From assembly GCF_003932785.1 (NCBI RefSeq), contig NZ_RQYT01000023.1, positions 1 through 44,798 of the forward strand: a DNA stretch of 44,798 bases, in the 5' to 3' direction. The DNA comes from Arachnia propionica (GTDB lineage Bacteria; Actinomycetota; Actinomycetes; Propionibacteriales; Propionibacteriaceae). The position numbers and the translations under genes were made by a program. The notes under the pieces were generated by a model. It was not told where the DNA came from, did not search any database, and saw only the letters and a program-made list of their open reading frames with translations. Positions 14,274 through 23,542 of the stretch are shown here, in pieces; the stretch's first letter is position 1; each line of letters begins with the position of its first letter.

Positions 14274-14550
14274 ACAGTTCGGGCTCGCACACGAAGGCGA
14301 TGTCCCAAGTCTCGGCGTCCTCTCCCACGAGGATGTAGAGGTCGCCCTCCGTAGCGGTCCAGTGCGCCTTGGTCCCGGCGCTCGTCCCCGCGGTGACCGG
14401 GATCACCAGAGGTGCGTCCTGACCCTCGAGACGGGCCACGTCGTCGGCGTCGAGGCAGACGTTGAGTTCAGCGGTGGGGCCCGACAGCTTCACCTGGAGC
14501 TGGGTCCCCTCGTGCACGAGGACGGGGTCCGACGAGATCGAGTCGAACAT
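14236..14550 (-). CDS. Hypothetical protein, 104 residues
   Basis: I do not recognise this protein. I chose ATG 14550 because GGAGGT lies seven bases upstream, though the frame stays open to another ATG at 14589. It is acidic, soluble and predicted rich in beta strands (LQVKLSGPTAELNVCLD, HWTATEGDLYILVG, WDIAFVCEPELF). Convergent with, and overlapping, the last gene of the Asp23 island, which suggests separate control. Confidence 0.55.
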   Translation of the reverse strand: MFDSISSDPVLVHEGTQLQVKLSGPTAELNVCLDADDVARLEGQDAPLVIPVTAGTSAGTKAHWTATEGDLYILVGEDAETWDIAFVCEPELFRTLVEQLRQPR

Positions 14551-14655
14551 CGGTGGCACCTCCACACCGGGGATCTGGTTGACGGGCATGCTCGTCGGTC
14601 CATTGTGCCGGGCCGACGCTCAACGCCCCGAGGCATGGGGCTACACTCCCACCTC

Positions 14656-14982
14656 GTGGGCATCGAGGTCATCACAGAGCTGGTCAAGGAACAACTCCGC
14701 GAGGAGTACGTCCTCCAGGCACCGGATCGGGAGTACGTCCAACAGCTCAAGATGTTGGTGCAGTTGTGCACCCACCTGGCGGCCGAGTCGGAAGGGGGCC
14801 GGCCCCGGCTCGGACACCCCACCGTCGTGACCCTCCCGGGGCCGGTGAGCCCGGGGCTGTACTCGGAGATCCGGCTGTTCGACGACATGGACTCCGACGA
14901 CCCGTCGGTGTGGCAGGAACTCACCGAGGACGGTGAGCCCCTGCGGGCGATGGAGGGCGACATCCTCATCAGCTTCCGCTGA
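14656..14982 (+). CDS. Hypothetical protein, about 108 residues
   Basis: Unrecognised soluble protein. The GTG at 14656 is chosen because TACACT, a passable -10, lies just upstream (leaderless mRNA possible); an ATG at 14635 is in frame. It begins with a helical part (ITELVKEQLREEYVLQ, EYVQQLKMLVQLCTHLAAE) and ends in strands (PGLYSEIRLFDDMD, EGDILISFR). It is divergent from the 14236 gene and convergent with the ATPase gene, four bases from its stop. Confidence 0.5.
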   Translation: MGIEVITELVKEQLREEYVLQAPDREYVQQLKMLVQLCTHLAAESEGGRPRLGHPTVVTLPGPVSPGLYSEIRLFDDMDSDDPSVWQELTEDGEPLRAMEGDILISFR

Positions 14983-14986
14983 CCAC

Positions 14987-16414
14987 TCACCCCCAGGCGG
15001 CGAGGATCTGATCGGCGTCCCAGACCTGGGCCAGTTCCGGCGCCCTTCCCCCAGCCGGGCACACACCGACGAGCGGGGTGGTGTCATCCACGCCCGGGAC
15101 CCGTGCCGCTCCCTGCTGGAGTGCCCGTACATCAGCCTGCCCGAGTGGTTCGTGCTCCCGCCATTTGATGGTGCCGACGAAACTCACCCGCCGCCCCGGG
15201 CGGGCGTCCGTGGCGACGAGGTCGATCTCCGGGTTGTTGCTCCTGGGCCACCAGCCACCGATCCGATGGGCCTCGGGCCATCGTTCGTCGGGCAGCAGTC
15301 GTGACAGCGCCTCCCGCACGAGCGGTTCGACCGCTCGTCCCCGCCACGAGGAGTAGCCCGCCTCGAACCGGGAGAAGGCCAGATCGGGGCGTCCCCGGTC
15401 CACGTCCGCGATCGCAGGGGCGACGAAGGCGAGCCAGAATCGCAGGGACGGATCCGCCACCCGCCAGCGGCGATCCTTGAGCGCGGAACGGGTGGACAGG
15501 GGGTCGTCGGCAGCAACCATGCGTTTGTCGACGAGCAGGTCCAGGGCACGGTCGAAGGAGGTCGGCGAGAGCGTCCCGTGCAGCGAGTTGAGGATGCCGG
15601 AGCGGACCCGCTCCCCCTTGCCCCCGATGGCGGTGAGGACCGCTCGGGCGTGGGAATCGGGAGGGAACTCCGACTCCAGCGCCCTGCCACCGGAGACGAT
15701 CAGGGCACTCGTCGACCGTTCGAAGGAGGAGCGGACGAAGTTCTCCGGCGTCTCCCCATCAGTCCATTCCTGGGCGATGAGCGGGGCCCCGCCCGTGATG
15801 AGGAATGCGTCGAGGGCGGCGGCCCCGGTCAAGCCGGTCATGGTCGCGACATCCCGCGGCGAGAGCGCCCGGAGCAGCATCTCCGTCGCCCTTCCATGGA
15901 AGGGCTGGTCGTGACGCATGAGGGCCTCCATCATGCCGAGGTCACTGCCCAGCAGCAGGAGGAGGACGGGGCGGCGGGAGAGTTCCCGGTCCCAGACCCG
16001 TTGTAGTTCGCCCGCCCCGCCGGGGAATCCCTCGAGCAGCCAGGGCAATTCGTCGATGACGACGATGGAGGGGGCGTCCGCGGGCAGGGCGGCCGTCAGG
16101 AGCCGGAGCACCGCGGTGAGGGAAGCGGGTGTGTTCCCCTCGGCGAGGAAGGCTCCCGGCAGATCCGAGTGGGCGATGGCCTGGGCGAACAGACCCAGTT
16201 CCTCACGTTGGGGAGCCGATCGGGCAGCCTGGAAGTACACCGCCGGGGCGCCGAGCCTGGCGATGAGTTCCGTGACGAGCCGCGACTTGCCGACCCGTCG
16301 CCTGCCACGCAGCATGACCGCCAGCCCGGCGTCCGCCCGACCTCCCCGCGCGACGGTCTCGAACAGGGAACCGAGTTCGGCCAGTTCCTGCACCCGCCCA
16401 ACGAAACCGCTCAT
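14987..16414 (-). CDS. Orphan AAA/STAND-like ATPase with C-terminal nuclease-like (DUF234) region
   Basis: A 475-residue protein from ATG 16414 (MSGFVGRVQEL, the usual start of this family). P-loop GRRRVGKS at 37-44; Walker B VVIDELPWL with D121-E122; sensor-like LLLLGSDLGMM. A winged-helix-like middle (VRSGILNSLHGTLSPTSFDRALDLL) follows, and the end contains NNPEIDLVATD and VSFVGTIKWRE at about residues 393-425, spaced like a PD-(D/E)xK core (E-ID ... K). These 'archaeal ATPase/DUF234' proteins have no settled role; defence or nucleic-acid functions are proposed. The 56 bases before it are unusually AT-rich and hold its likely promoter. It stands alone. Confidence 0.72.
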   Translation of the reverse strand: MSGFVGRVQELAELGSLFETVARGGRADAGLAVMLRGRRRVGKSRLVTELIARLGAPAVYFQAARSAPQREELGLFAQAIAHSDLPGAFLAEGNTPASLTAVLRLLTAALPADAPSIVVIDELPWLLEGFPGGAGELQRVWDRELSRRPVLLLLLGSDLGMMEALMRHDQPFHGRATEMLLRALSPRDVATMTGLTGAAALDAFLITGGAPLIAQEWTDGETPENFVRSSFERSTSALIVSGGRALESEFPPDSHARAVLTAIGGKGERVRSGILNSLHGTLSPTSFDRALDLLVDKRMVAADDPLSTRSALKDRRWRVADPSLRFWLAFVAPAIADVDRGRPDLAFSRFEAGYSSWRGRAVEPLVREALSRLLPDERWPEAHRIGGWWPRSNNPEIDLVATDARPGRRVSFVGTIKWREHEPLGQADVRALQQGAARVPGVDDTTPLVGVCPAGGRAPELAQVWDADQILAAWG

Positions 16415-16470
16415 CCCATCTCCCACCGAACCGCACCAACAACCCAAGAAGAATACAATACTTTTTGAAG

Positions 16471-17640
16471 CTATTCCCTCACCGCGGTCAGTGATGCCCT
16501 GCAGAGCGCGCTGGGACCGAAACGGAGCACCGCCCGATCCACTGCGGCCTCGACCTCCGCCCACCCCCGCTCCGGCGCATCCAGGGTCACCTGCTGCCAG
16601 GTCGCCGCCCTGACCGTCAACCCCTCCAACCGGATCCCGACCCGCCGCACCCGGGCCCGCTGCAGGTGCAGCCGGCGAAACACCCGCAGCACCTCCGCAT
16701 GGATCACTCCGGTCAGGTCCGACGGGGCCGTCAGCGTGGCGGAGCGGCTGATCGAGGTGAGATCGGCGAACCGGAGAGTGAGCACCGCCACACGGCCGAC
16801 CATCCCCTGCGCCCTGACCGAGGCAGCGACACGCTCACACAGGCCGAGGATCACCCGCTCGACGAGGCCGACATCGTCGGTGTCCCGCCCGAACTCATGC
16901 TGGCTCCCCACGCTGTGCCCCCGAGGGGAGCGAGGGATCACGAGACGCTCATCACGTCCCCAGACCAGCTCGGCCAGCACCCTGCCCTGACGTTCCCCCA
17001 GCACACGGCACAACACCTCCGGGGAGAGTTCGGCGACCTCCCGCACCGTGGCCAGACCGAGCCTGTGCAACGTGTCCGCGGTCGCCCGCCCCACCCCCCG
17101 GACGACCTCCACGGGCATCGGGTGCAGGAAGTCGATCACCTCGCTGGACCGCACGACCCGCACCCCGGTCGGCCCCGCTGCGGCAGAGGCCAGTTTCGCG
17201 ACGAACTTGTTCGGTGCGATCCCCACCGAACACCACACCCCCTGCTCGGCGAACACCACGGCCCGCAGCCGCTCCCCCACCAGCCCGGCGTCCCCCGCCC
17301 TCCTCACTCCCCCGGACAACTCGACGAAGACCTCGCCCTCCCCCGCGGGCTCGACCCGATCGCTGTACCGCTCGCACACCGCGACGATCGCCTCCGCGAC
17401 CTTCCGGTAATGGTCGGGATCCGGCGGAACCACGACGAGGTGGGGGCACAGGCGTCGCGCCCGCGCCGAGGACATCCCGCCCTCGATCCCGAACGTGCGC
17501 GCGTGATGATTGGCCGACAGCACCGCCCCGCGGTCACCACCGCCGACGACCATCGGCACCCCAGCCAGTTCAGGGCGGCGAACCAACTCCGCGGCAACCT
17601 CGAGAGCAGCCACATCGACATGGGCGACGATCCTGCTCAT
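16471..17640 (-). CDS. Y-family DNA polymerase homologue lacking catalytic residues (ImuB-like accessory)
   Basis: A 389-residue protein that aligns with DinB/Pol IV throughout: palm/fingers ([34 protein letters not shown]), helix-hairpin-helix ([15 protein letters not shown]) and little finger, with a possible clamp-binding QQVTLD near the end. Yet the metal site is altered. E. coli DinB D8, D103 and E104 become D9, G102 and E103 (EPAGEGEVF for EPLSLDEAY), and the DxDxFF segment is DVAALE, so the steric-gate Phe is Glu. It is probably not an active polymerase but a scaffold like ImuB, joining DnaE2 to the sliding clamp. The ATG overlaps the dnaE2 stop; an adjacent ATG at 17643 is also possible. 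SOS control through the upstream operon box. Confidence 0.75.
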   Translation of the reverse strand: MSRIVAHVDVAALEVAAELVRRPELAGVPMVVGGGDRGAVLSANHHARTFGIEGGMSSARARRLCPHLVVVPPDPDHYRKVAEAIVAVCERYSDRVEPAGEGEVFVELSGGVRRAGDAGLVGERLRAVVFAEQGVWCSVGIAPNKFVAKLASAAAGPTGVRVVRSSEVIDFLHPMPVEVVRGVGRATADTLHRLGLATVREVAELSPEVLCRVLGERQGRVLAELVWGRDERLVIPRSPRGHSVGSQHEFGRDTDDVGLVERVILGLCERVAASVRAQGMVGRVAVLTLRFADLTSISRSATLTAPSDLTGVIHAEVLRVFRRLHLQRARVRRVGIRLEGLTVRAATWQQVTLDAPERGWAEVEAAVDRAVLRFGPSALCRASLTAVRE

Positions 17641-20600
17641 CATCCCGAACTCCCCGGACTGGTGTGCCACAACTTGCGTGGCGCCTCCGCCGCACCGGTG
17701 CCGGCAGGCCTCACATCAACCCACGGGGAGGCCGAGGTCACCAGCACACGTCGCCTTCCCATGCCGCCGCCCCGGCCACGACGCCGCGGATCAGGTGGCG
17801 GCTCGTCCCCGTCGGGGGGCAGGGGATCCGTCTCCGGCACCTCCGGAGGGGTGAACGCCTCGGGCAACTCCGCGAGCCACGCCCACACCGCCCGCCTCGC
17901 CTCGTCGTCCCCCTCGGCGAACCGCACCCGCTCCCACAGCTCGAGGACCCGGGACAGATCCCACGCACCGGTGGCACGGATGGAGATCCCGCGCGGCCCC
18001 GTCCGTCGCACTCGCCCCCGGACCAGCAGCAGCCAGCTGTTGAAGACCGTTGCGGCGCAGGGGCCCTGGACATCCTCGAAGAAGGTCGCGTCCACCGGCC
18101 CGGTCGAGTCGTCCAGGGTGAGGAAGACCACGCGCCTCCCCGATCTCACCGGCGGGGTCTGGGTGGCGACCTTGACCCCGGCCACCAGCACCTCTCCACC
18201 GTTGCGCTGTTGCAGCAACGCCGTCGAGGGCACCACCCCGATCGCCCGGAACAACGGCAGGTAACGGGAGACGATGTGCGACGAGGCATCCAGCCCCAGG
18301 ATCTCCAACTCGGCCCGGAGCCGCTCCTGCTCCCCCAACTCGGGGAGCCCACTCGCTGTCACGTCCTCCCCCTCCCCGAGCACGAGGGCCTGCTGCGCCA
18401 CCCCGGGACGCCCCCGCGCGAGCCGGGTGAGATCAGCGAGCCTGAGCAGCAGGTCCCGGCGGGTCACCTGGGCGCGACGCGACACCCCCTCGCCGTCACC
18501 GATCCGGTAGAGGGAGTCGAAGGCCCCGGTGAGCACCAGGTTCTCCACGACGTCACGCCTCACCCCGGCACGATCGACGAAGTCCGTGATCCCCTGGAAG
18601 GGGCGTCCGGCCTCGATGGCGGCGACCTCGTTGGCGGAGATGCCCTTCACGTCGGCCAACGACAACCGGATCCCCCACCCCTGATCGGTGCGCTCCGCCC
18701 GGTAGGCGTGATCGCTGACGTTGACGTCGAGCCCGAGAACGGCGAGCCCCATCCGTCGCGCCTCCTCCAACAGCAGCCGCTTGGGATACATGCCGGGGTC
18801 ATGGGTCAGCACCCCGGCCAGGAAGGCCGCCGGATGGTGACGCTTGAGCCAGGCGGACTGATAGGTGGGAAGTGCGAAAGCCGCCGCATGGGCCTTGCAG
18901 AAGCCGAAGGAGGCGAAACCGACGAGGATCCCCCAGAGTTCCGTCACCACATGCTCGGGCAGGCCACTGGCGCGGGCCCTCGGGAGGAACCACTCCCGGA
19001 TCCGGCCCTGCCCCTCGGTGTCCCCGAGCGCGCGTCGGGCCTCATCCCCCTCGGCGAGCGAGCATCCGGTGGCGAGCGAGATGAGCTGGATGATCTGCTC
19101 GTGGAAGACCACCACCCCGCAGGTTCCCTCGAGGACGCCCTGGAACCTGTCATGGAGGTACTGCGGCTCCGTCCAGCCCTGACGGGCCTCGAGGAACGGG
19201 GTGATCATGTCGGTCCTGACGGGGCCGGGACGGAACAGGGAGATGTCGATGATGAGATCGAGGAAGGTGCTGGGCCCGAACCTGCCGACGAGTTCACGCT
19301 GCCCGGGGGACTCGATCTGGAAACAGCCCAGGGTTTGACGGTGCGCGATCATCTCGTAGACGTCGGCGTCGTCGAAGGGGGCCAGGGCGTCGATGTCGGG
19401 GGCGGCGCCCTCCGTGCGTTCCACCTCCTTCAGCGCATGGGCCATCGCGGACTGCATCCGGACCCCCAGGACGTCCAGCTTGAGGAATCCGAGGTCCTCG
19501 ACGTCGTCCTTGTCGAACTGGCTGACCGGATAGCCCTGGGTGCTGGGCTCGACGGGGGTGCGGTCCCGAAGCGCGGAGTCGCTCAGGAGGACACCGCAGG
19601 GGTGCAGTGCGATGTGTCGCGGCAGACCGTCCAGCGCCTCGACCAGCCGGAACAGCCCGTCGAGTCGTTCCTCCCCCAGCCCTGCCGCGCGCAGCTCGGG
19701 CAGTTCCCGCAGAGCCGCCCGGGCGTCGCGGGCCCTGATGTGAGGGAAGGCCTTGGCCATGGCGTCGATCTCGGCCGGCGGCAGGCTGAGAGCGGCTCCG
19801 ACGTCGCGGATCGCGTGCCGGACCCGGTAGGTCTCCAGCATGGCCACACAGCTCACCCGGGACTCACCGAAGGCCTCGAGGATCAGGTCGTACACCTCGG
19901 CGCGACGCTCCGACTCGACGTCGAGATCGATGTCCGGCAGCGAGCGACGCAACGGGGACAGGAACCTGGCCATGAGCAGGTCGTGGGCCAGCGGATCCAC
20001 CCCGGAGATGCCGAGCACGTGGTTCACCAGACTGCCCGCCCCGGACCCGCGTGCCGCGCACCGGATGCCCTTGGCCCTCACCATGTCGACGATGTCGGCC
20101 ACGGTGAGGAAATACGATTCGAAACCGAGTCCTTGGATGACCTCGAGTTCCTCGTCGAGCCGTTCCAGCACCTGTTCGCCGGGAGCCCCGTATCGCTCGT
20201 TGGCCCCGACGATGCATCGCTGTCGCAGCACGGCACCCGCCTGGTCGGCCGTGGTTCCGAGGGTCTCGAACTCGGGCAGCCTGACCTCCCCGAGCCCGAT
20301 GTCGGTCACCGGGTGCAGTCGGGAGCGTTCCCCCAGCTCGACGGTGTTCCGCAGGATCTGGTCCCCGTCCAGACCGGCCAGCCGGGCCGCCTCGTGGGTC
20401 ACGACGGACATGGCCTCGGCATCCTTGAGATGCCCCTCCGCGTTCCTTCGGTCGAGGTTGCGTCCGGACAGGGGCACCAGTCTGCGTGCCGCGTCGAGGA
20501 TGTCGACGACGGGGCCCTGGGTCCGCTGCGCCATCCGGACCATGTTCGTCATCACGCAGTCCACGCCCAGTTCGTCGGCCACCCGCATCAGACCCGCCGC

Positions 20601-21191
20601 CTGATGGGCCGACCCGACCCCCCTGCCCTCCACCCGCTGATTGGTGGCCGCGATCACCAGTTGCGACCCCAGCAGTTCCCGCCACCGGCGGGCACGACAC
20701 AGCGCGAGGTCGTGGTGGGATGCGGCCAGCAGGGCTCCGATGTCCGAGTCGGCCCCCGGCATCACCACGACGTCGCCCCCCGCGCAGTGGGCCGCCAACA
20801 GGTCCATCGTCACGACGGCCTCCCCCCGTGCCCCGTGGGCGTGGGCGGCGCTGACCAGCCGACACAGTGTGGCCCACCCCGCCCGGGAGGTGGCCAGGAC
20901 GACCACCCGGGGCCTCCTGTCATCCCGCACCCTTCCGCCCTTGACCGGCGTGGGAGTCCGCTCGGGTGGGGCTCCGTCCCCCAGGGCGAGATCCACCCCC
21001 ACCACCGGCCACAGACCGGTGCGCAGACAGTGCTTGGCGAAACGGACCGCCCCCTGGAGGCCGTCCCGGTCGGTGATGGCGAGCGTGTCCATCCCCAGTT
21101 CCAGCGCCCGTTCCACCAGTTGTTCGGGATGGGATGCGCCGTATCGGAAGGAGTAGCCGGAGGCGACGCGCAGATGGGTGAAGGCCGTCAT
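17640..21191 (-). CDS. dnaE2: Error-prone DNA polymerase III alpha subunit DnaE2
   Basis: An 1183-residue C-family polymerase. The PHP domain begins at once (FTHLRVASGYSFRYGASHPEQL, AITDRDGL); the catalytic PDIDLDVE motif is at about residue 417. A helix-hairpin-helix region is near 840-880, and an OB fold (VVFLTLDDSTGPVDATFF) near 1000-1040. Length and the missing C-terminal tau-binding extension fit DnaE2, the SOS-induced translesion polymerase, not replicative DnaE1. Start at ATG 21191, overlapping the DUF6504 stop. It is the middle gene of an operon controlled by the SOS box at 21486. Confidence 0.9.
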   Translation of the reverse strand: MTAFTHLRVASGYSFRYGASHPEQLVERALELGMDTLAITDRDGLQGAVRFAKHCLRTGLWPVVGVDLALGDGAPPERTPTPVKGGRVRDDRRPRVVVLATSRAGWATLCRLVSAAHAHGARGEAVVTMDLLAAHCAGGDVVVMPGADSDIGALLAASHHDLALCRARRWRELLGSQLVIAATNQRVEGRGVGSAHQAAGLMRVADELGVDCVMTNMVRMAQRTQGPVVDILDAARRLVPLSGRNLDRRNAEGHLKDAEAMSVVTHEAARLAGLDGDQILRNTVELGERSRLHPVTDIGLGEVRLPEFETLGTTADQAGAVLRQRCIVGANERYGAPGEQVLERLDEELEVIQGLGFESYFLTVADIVDMVRAKGIRCAARGSGAGSLVNHVLGISGVDPLAHDLLMARFLSPLRRSLPDIDLDVESERRAEVYDLILEAFGESRVSCVAMLETYRVRHAIRDVGAALSLPPAEIDAMAKAFPHIRARDARAALRELPELRAAGLGEERLDGLFRLVEALDGLPRHIALHPCGVLLSDSALRDRTPVEPSTQGYPVSQFDKDDVEDLGFLKLDVLGVRMQSAMAHALKEVERTEGAAPDIDALAPFDDADVYEMIAHRQTLGCFQIESPGQRELVGRFGPSTFLDLIIDISLFRPGPVRTDMITPFLEARQGWTEPQYLHDRFQGVLEGTCGVVVFHEQIIQLISLATGCSLAEGDEARRALGDTEGQGRIREWFLPRARASGLPEHVVTELWGILVGFASFGFCKAHAAAFALPTYQSAWLKRHHPAAFLAGVLTHDPGMYPKRLLLEEARRMGLAVLGLDVNVSDHAYRAERTDQGWGIRLSLADVKGISANEVAAIEAGRPFQGITDFVDRAGVRRDVVENLVLTGAFDSLYRIGDGEGVSRRAQVTRRDLLLRLADLTRLARGRPGVAQQALVLGEGEDVTASGLPELGEQERLRAELEILGLDASSHIVSRYLPLFRAIGVVPSTALLQQRNGGEVLVAGVKVATQTPPVRSGRRVVFLTLDDSTGPVDATFFEDVQGPCAATVFNSWLLLVRGRVRRTGPRGISIRATGAWDLSRVLELWERVRFAEGDDEARRAVWAWLAELPEAFTPPEVPETDPLPPDGDEPPPDPRRRGRGGGMGRRRVLVTSASPWVDVRPAGTGAAEAPRKLWHTSPGSSG

Positions 21192-21463
21192 CAGTCGTGG
21201 ACCCCCGTGAGGAACCATTCCTCGTCCCCGACCGCATGGGTCAGCTCATAGATTCCCCGACGTGCCGCGGAGGTCCCGGCCTCCACCCGCCAGACCTCCT
21301 GCTCATCGAGCAGGTCCCCGACGAGCTCCGGCGTCATCCACCACTGGGCCGAGCGGCTCCACCGTCCCTGGATCTCGGTGACCCGGTACAGACGGCCATG
21401 CCAGACGAACTGCATGGGCCCCTGCCCCATCCTGACGGCGATCGGGTCGTGGCGACGTTTCAT
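21191..21463 (-). CDS. DUF6504 family protein, first gene of the mutagenesis operon
   Basis: A 90-residue basic/aromatic protein with the family pattern MKRRHDPIAVR, FVWHGRLYRVTEI, SAQWWMTPEL and VWRVEAG. Members are commonly encoded next to actinobacterial ImuB/DnaE2-type genes, and their role is not known. It starts 22 bases downstream of the LexA box, so it is the leading gene of the SOS transcript; its stop overlaps the dnaE2 ATG. Confidence 0.75.
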   Translation of the reverse strand: MKRRHDPIAVRMGQGPMQFVWHGRLYRVTEIQGRWSRSAQWWMTPELVGDLLDEQEVWRVEAGTSAARRGIYELTHAVGDEEWFLTGVHD

Positions 21464-21485
21464 GTCCCCTCCTCAGACTCACGAA

Positions 21486-21501
21486 TCGAACGCACGTTCG
21501 A
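21486..21501 (-). promoter_or_regulatory. LexA (SOS) box of the DUF6504-dnaE2-Y-family operon
   Basis: TCGAACGCACGTTCGA, a perfect TCGAAC-N4-GTTCGA dyad matching the actinobacterial/Bacillus-type SOS consensus. On the minus strand a TATAGT -10 box lies at 21515-21510, just upstream, so LexA would cover the transcription start. Confidence 0.88.
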
Positions 21502-21556
21502 GAAGGGAAACTATACGCGCCGCCGCCGACAAAAGCAGCATCCCGCCCGGGACGGG

Positions 21557-23542
21557 TCACTCGGCGCCGCGCAACCTCAACAGGGCACGGCCGGCGATGT
21601 CCTGGTCGGTGGTCCGCCAGAACGCGGGCAGGGAGCGGGCGAGGAAACTGCCGTACCGAGCGGTGACCAGGCGTGGATCCAGGATCGCGACCACGCCACG
21701 GTCGCTCTCCCTCCGGATCAGCCGCCCGGCTCCCTGGGCGAGCAGGAGCGCGGCATGGGTCGCCGCCACCGCCATGAACCCGTTGCCCCCCGCGTCGTCG
21801 ACGGCCTTCTTCCTGGCCTGCATCAACGGGTCGTCGGGTCTCGGGAACGGGATCTTGTCGATGATGACCAGCTGGCAGGTCTCACCGGGGACATCGACGC
21901 CCTGCCACAGGGACATCGTGCCGAACAGGCTGGTCTCCGGTTCCTCCTTGAAGACACGCTGCAACTCCGAGAGCTGCGCGTCACCCTGGCACAGGATCCT
22001 CAGCTCCGGCAGGGCCTCCCGGCAGTGGGCTGCGGCCTGCTCCGCATTGCGGCGGGAGGCGAAGAGGCCCAGGGTACGGCCCCCCGCCGCCCAGACCAGC
22101 TGGGCGATCTCGGCCAGGACCTCTTCGGTCAGGCCGTCCCGGCCCGGGCTGGGCAGTGAGGACGCGGCGTAGAGGATTCCCTGTCTGCCGTAGTCGAAGG
22201 GGGAACCGACGTCGAGGGCCCGCCAGCCCCCTTCCTCGCCCGCCTCACGCCCCTCGGCGAGTTCATCCGCGGCCCTGAGCCCGATGCTCGCCGCGAAGGC
22301 ACGGAAGTCGCCGCCCAACGTGAGCGTGGCCGAGGTCAGGATCGTCGTGGCGGATCCGAAGATCTCCTCCCGGAGCAGCCCGGCCACCGACAGGGGGGCG
22401 ACGTAGGCCGTCGGCGTCTCGCTCACCCCGCGCGAGATCCACACCACATCGTGCTCCGACAGCTTGGCCATGCGTTCGGCGACGTCGAAGATCTCCCCCA
22501 ACGCCCCGAGGGCCTGGGAGCACTCCGGGTCGTCCTTCTTCCGGCCCAGCTCCGAGACGGCCTTGCGGGCCGCGTCGCGCACCCCCGCACAGGCCAGCGT
22601 GAAGCTCCCCTCCCCCTCCACCCGGGCGGTCGGCGCGTCGACGAGCGCATCCCCGAGACGCTCGACGGCCTCGAGCAGATCCGTCCCGGTGTCGTCCTCC
22701 AGCCAGGGGAGACAACGCTTGGCGATCCGCTCCGCCTGCGCCTCGCCGAGCTCCCCCGTCGCTGCGGTGGTGAGACGACTGGTCAGCTCGTGGGCCTCGT
22801 CGATCATCAGCACGGAGTGCTCCGGGAGGACCGTGTGCCCGTGCATCGCGTCGATGGCGACCAGGGCGTGGTTCGTCACGATCAGGTCGGCGTCCTGCGC
22901 CTGGCCCCGGGACCGCTCCACGAAACACTCGGCCCCGAACGGGCACTTCGTGGCGCCGAGGCATTCCCGGGTCGGGATCGAGACCTGCTGCCACGCCTGG
23001 GCGGTGTGGGTGGGTGCGTCGTCCCGATCCCCGTTGCCCCCGGCGAGGAGTTCCTCCTCGACCCATTCCCTGAGGGCGAGCACCTCCACCCCGAGCTTCG
23101 AGGGGGATTCCCCCTTGCGCACCTCCCCGAGGTCAGCCGCCCCGATGAGGCTGCCCTGCCCGGCCTCGGCGACGCCGTCGCGCACCTTGTACAGGCAGGC
23201 GTAGTTGGTGCGCCCCTTGAGCACCGCGGCTTGGGGGCGCCTCCCGGTCACCGTCTCGACCGCCTCCAGCACGGCCGGGATGTCGGTGCTGGCGAGTTGC
23301 GCCTGGAGGGCCAGGGTGGCCGTGGCGATGACCACCGTCTCGTCACGCTCCACGATCCTCGCCAGCGCCGGGGCGAGATAGCCGAGCGACTTCCCGGTGC
23401 CCGTCCCGGCCTGCACCAGCAGGTGGGTGCCCTCCGCCATGGCATCCGCGATGGCGGCCACCATGGCCACCTGACCCGGCCGCTCCCCTCCCCCGATCCT
23501 GGAGACCGCCTGGTGGAGGATGCGTCCGGCAAGGTCAGACAC
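21557..23542 (-). CDS. dinG: DinG-like ATP-dependent DNA helicase (XPD/Rad3 superfamily 2)
   Basis: A 661-residue helicase. Q-motif region RPGQVAMV, Walker A AGTGTGKSLGYL, four cysteines between motifs Ia and II (YACLYKV, RECLGATKCPFGAECF) that should hold a 4Fe-4S cluster, DEAH box MIDEAHEL, and C-terminal motifs LFGTMSLWQGVDVPG and QGAGRLIRR. DinG enzymes unwind 5'-3' and remove R-loops and D-loops. GTG start overlapping the hflX stop by eight bases. No exonuclease domain. No own SOS box seen. Confidence 0.88.
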   Translation of the reverse strand: MSDLAGRILHQAVSRIGGGERPGQVAMVAAIADAMAEGTHLLVQAGTGTGKSLGYLAPALARIVERDETVVIATATLALQAQLASTDIPAVLEAVETVTGRRPQAAVLKGRTNYACLYKVRDGVAEAGQGSLIGAADLGEVRKGESPSKLGVEVLALREWVEEELLAGGNGDRDDAPTHTAQAWQQVSIPTRECLGATKCPFGAECFVERSRGQAQDADLIVTNHALVAIDAMHGHTVLPEHSVLMIDEAHELTSRLTTAATGELGEAQAERIAKRCLPWLEDDTGTDLLEAVERLGDALVDAPTARVEGEGSFTLACAGVRDAARKAVSELGRKKDDPECSQALGALGEIFDVAERMAKLSEHDVVWISRGVSETPTAYVAPLSVAGLLREEIFGSATTILTSATLTLGGDFRAFAASIGLRAADELAEGREAGEEGGWRALDVGSPFDYGRQGILYAASSLPSPGRDGLTEEVLAEIAQLVWAAGGRTLGLFASRRNAEQAAAHCREALPELRILCQGDAQLSELQRVFKEEPETSLFGTMSLWQGVDVPGETCQLVIIDKIPFPRPDDPLMQARKKAVDDAGGNGFMAVAATHAALLLAQGAGRLIRRESDRGVVAILDPRLVTARYGSFLARSLPAFWRTTDQDIAGRALLRLRGAE

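Noticed and set aside
17214-21251. Very long + strand open frame (1345 codons) opposite dnaE2
   Set aside because: It is the antisense of dnaE2 and the Y-family gene in GC-rich DNA, with Pro/Arg/Gly/His-rich low-information protein and no family motif.
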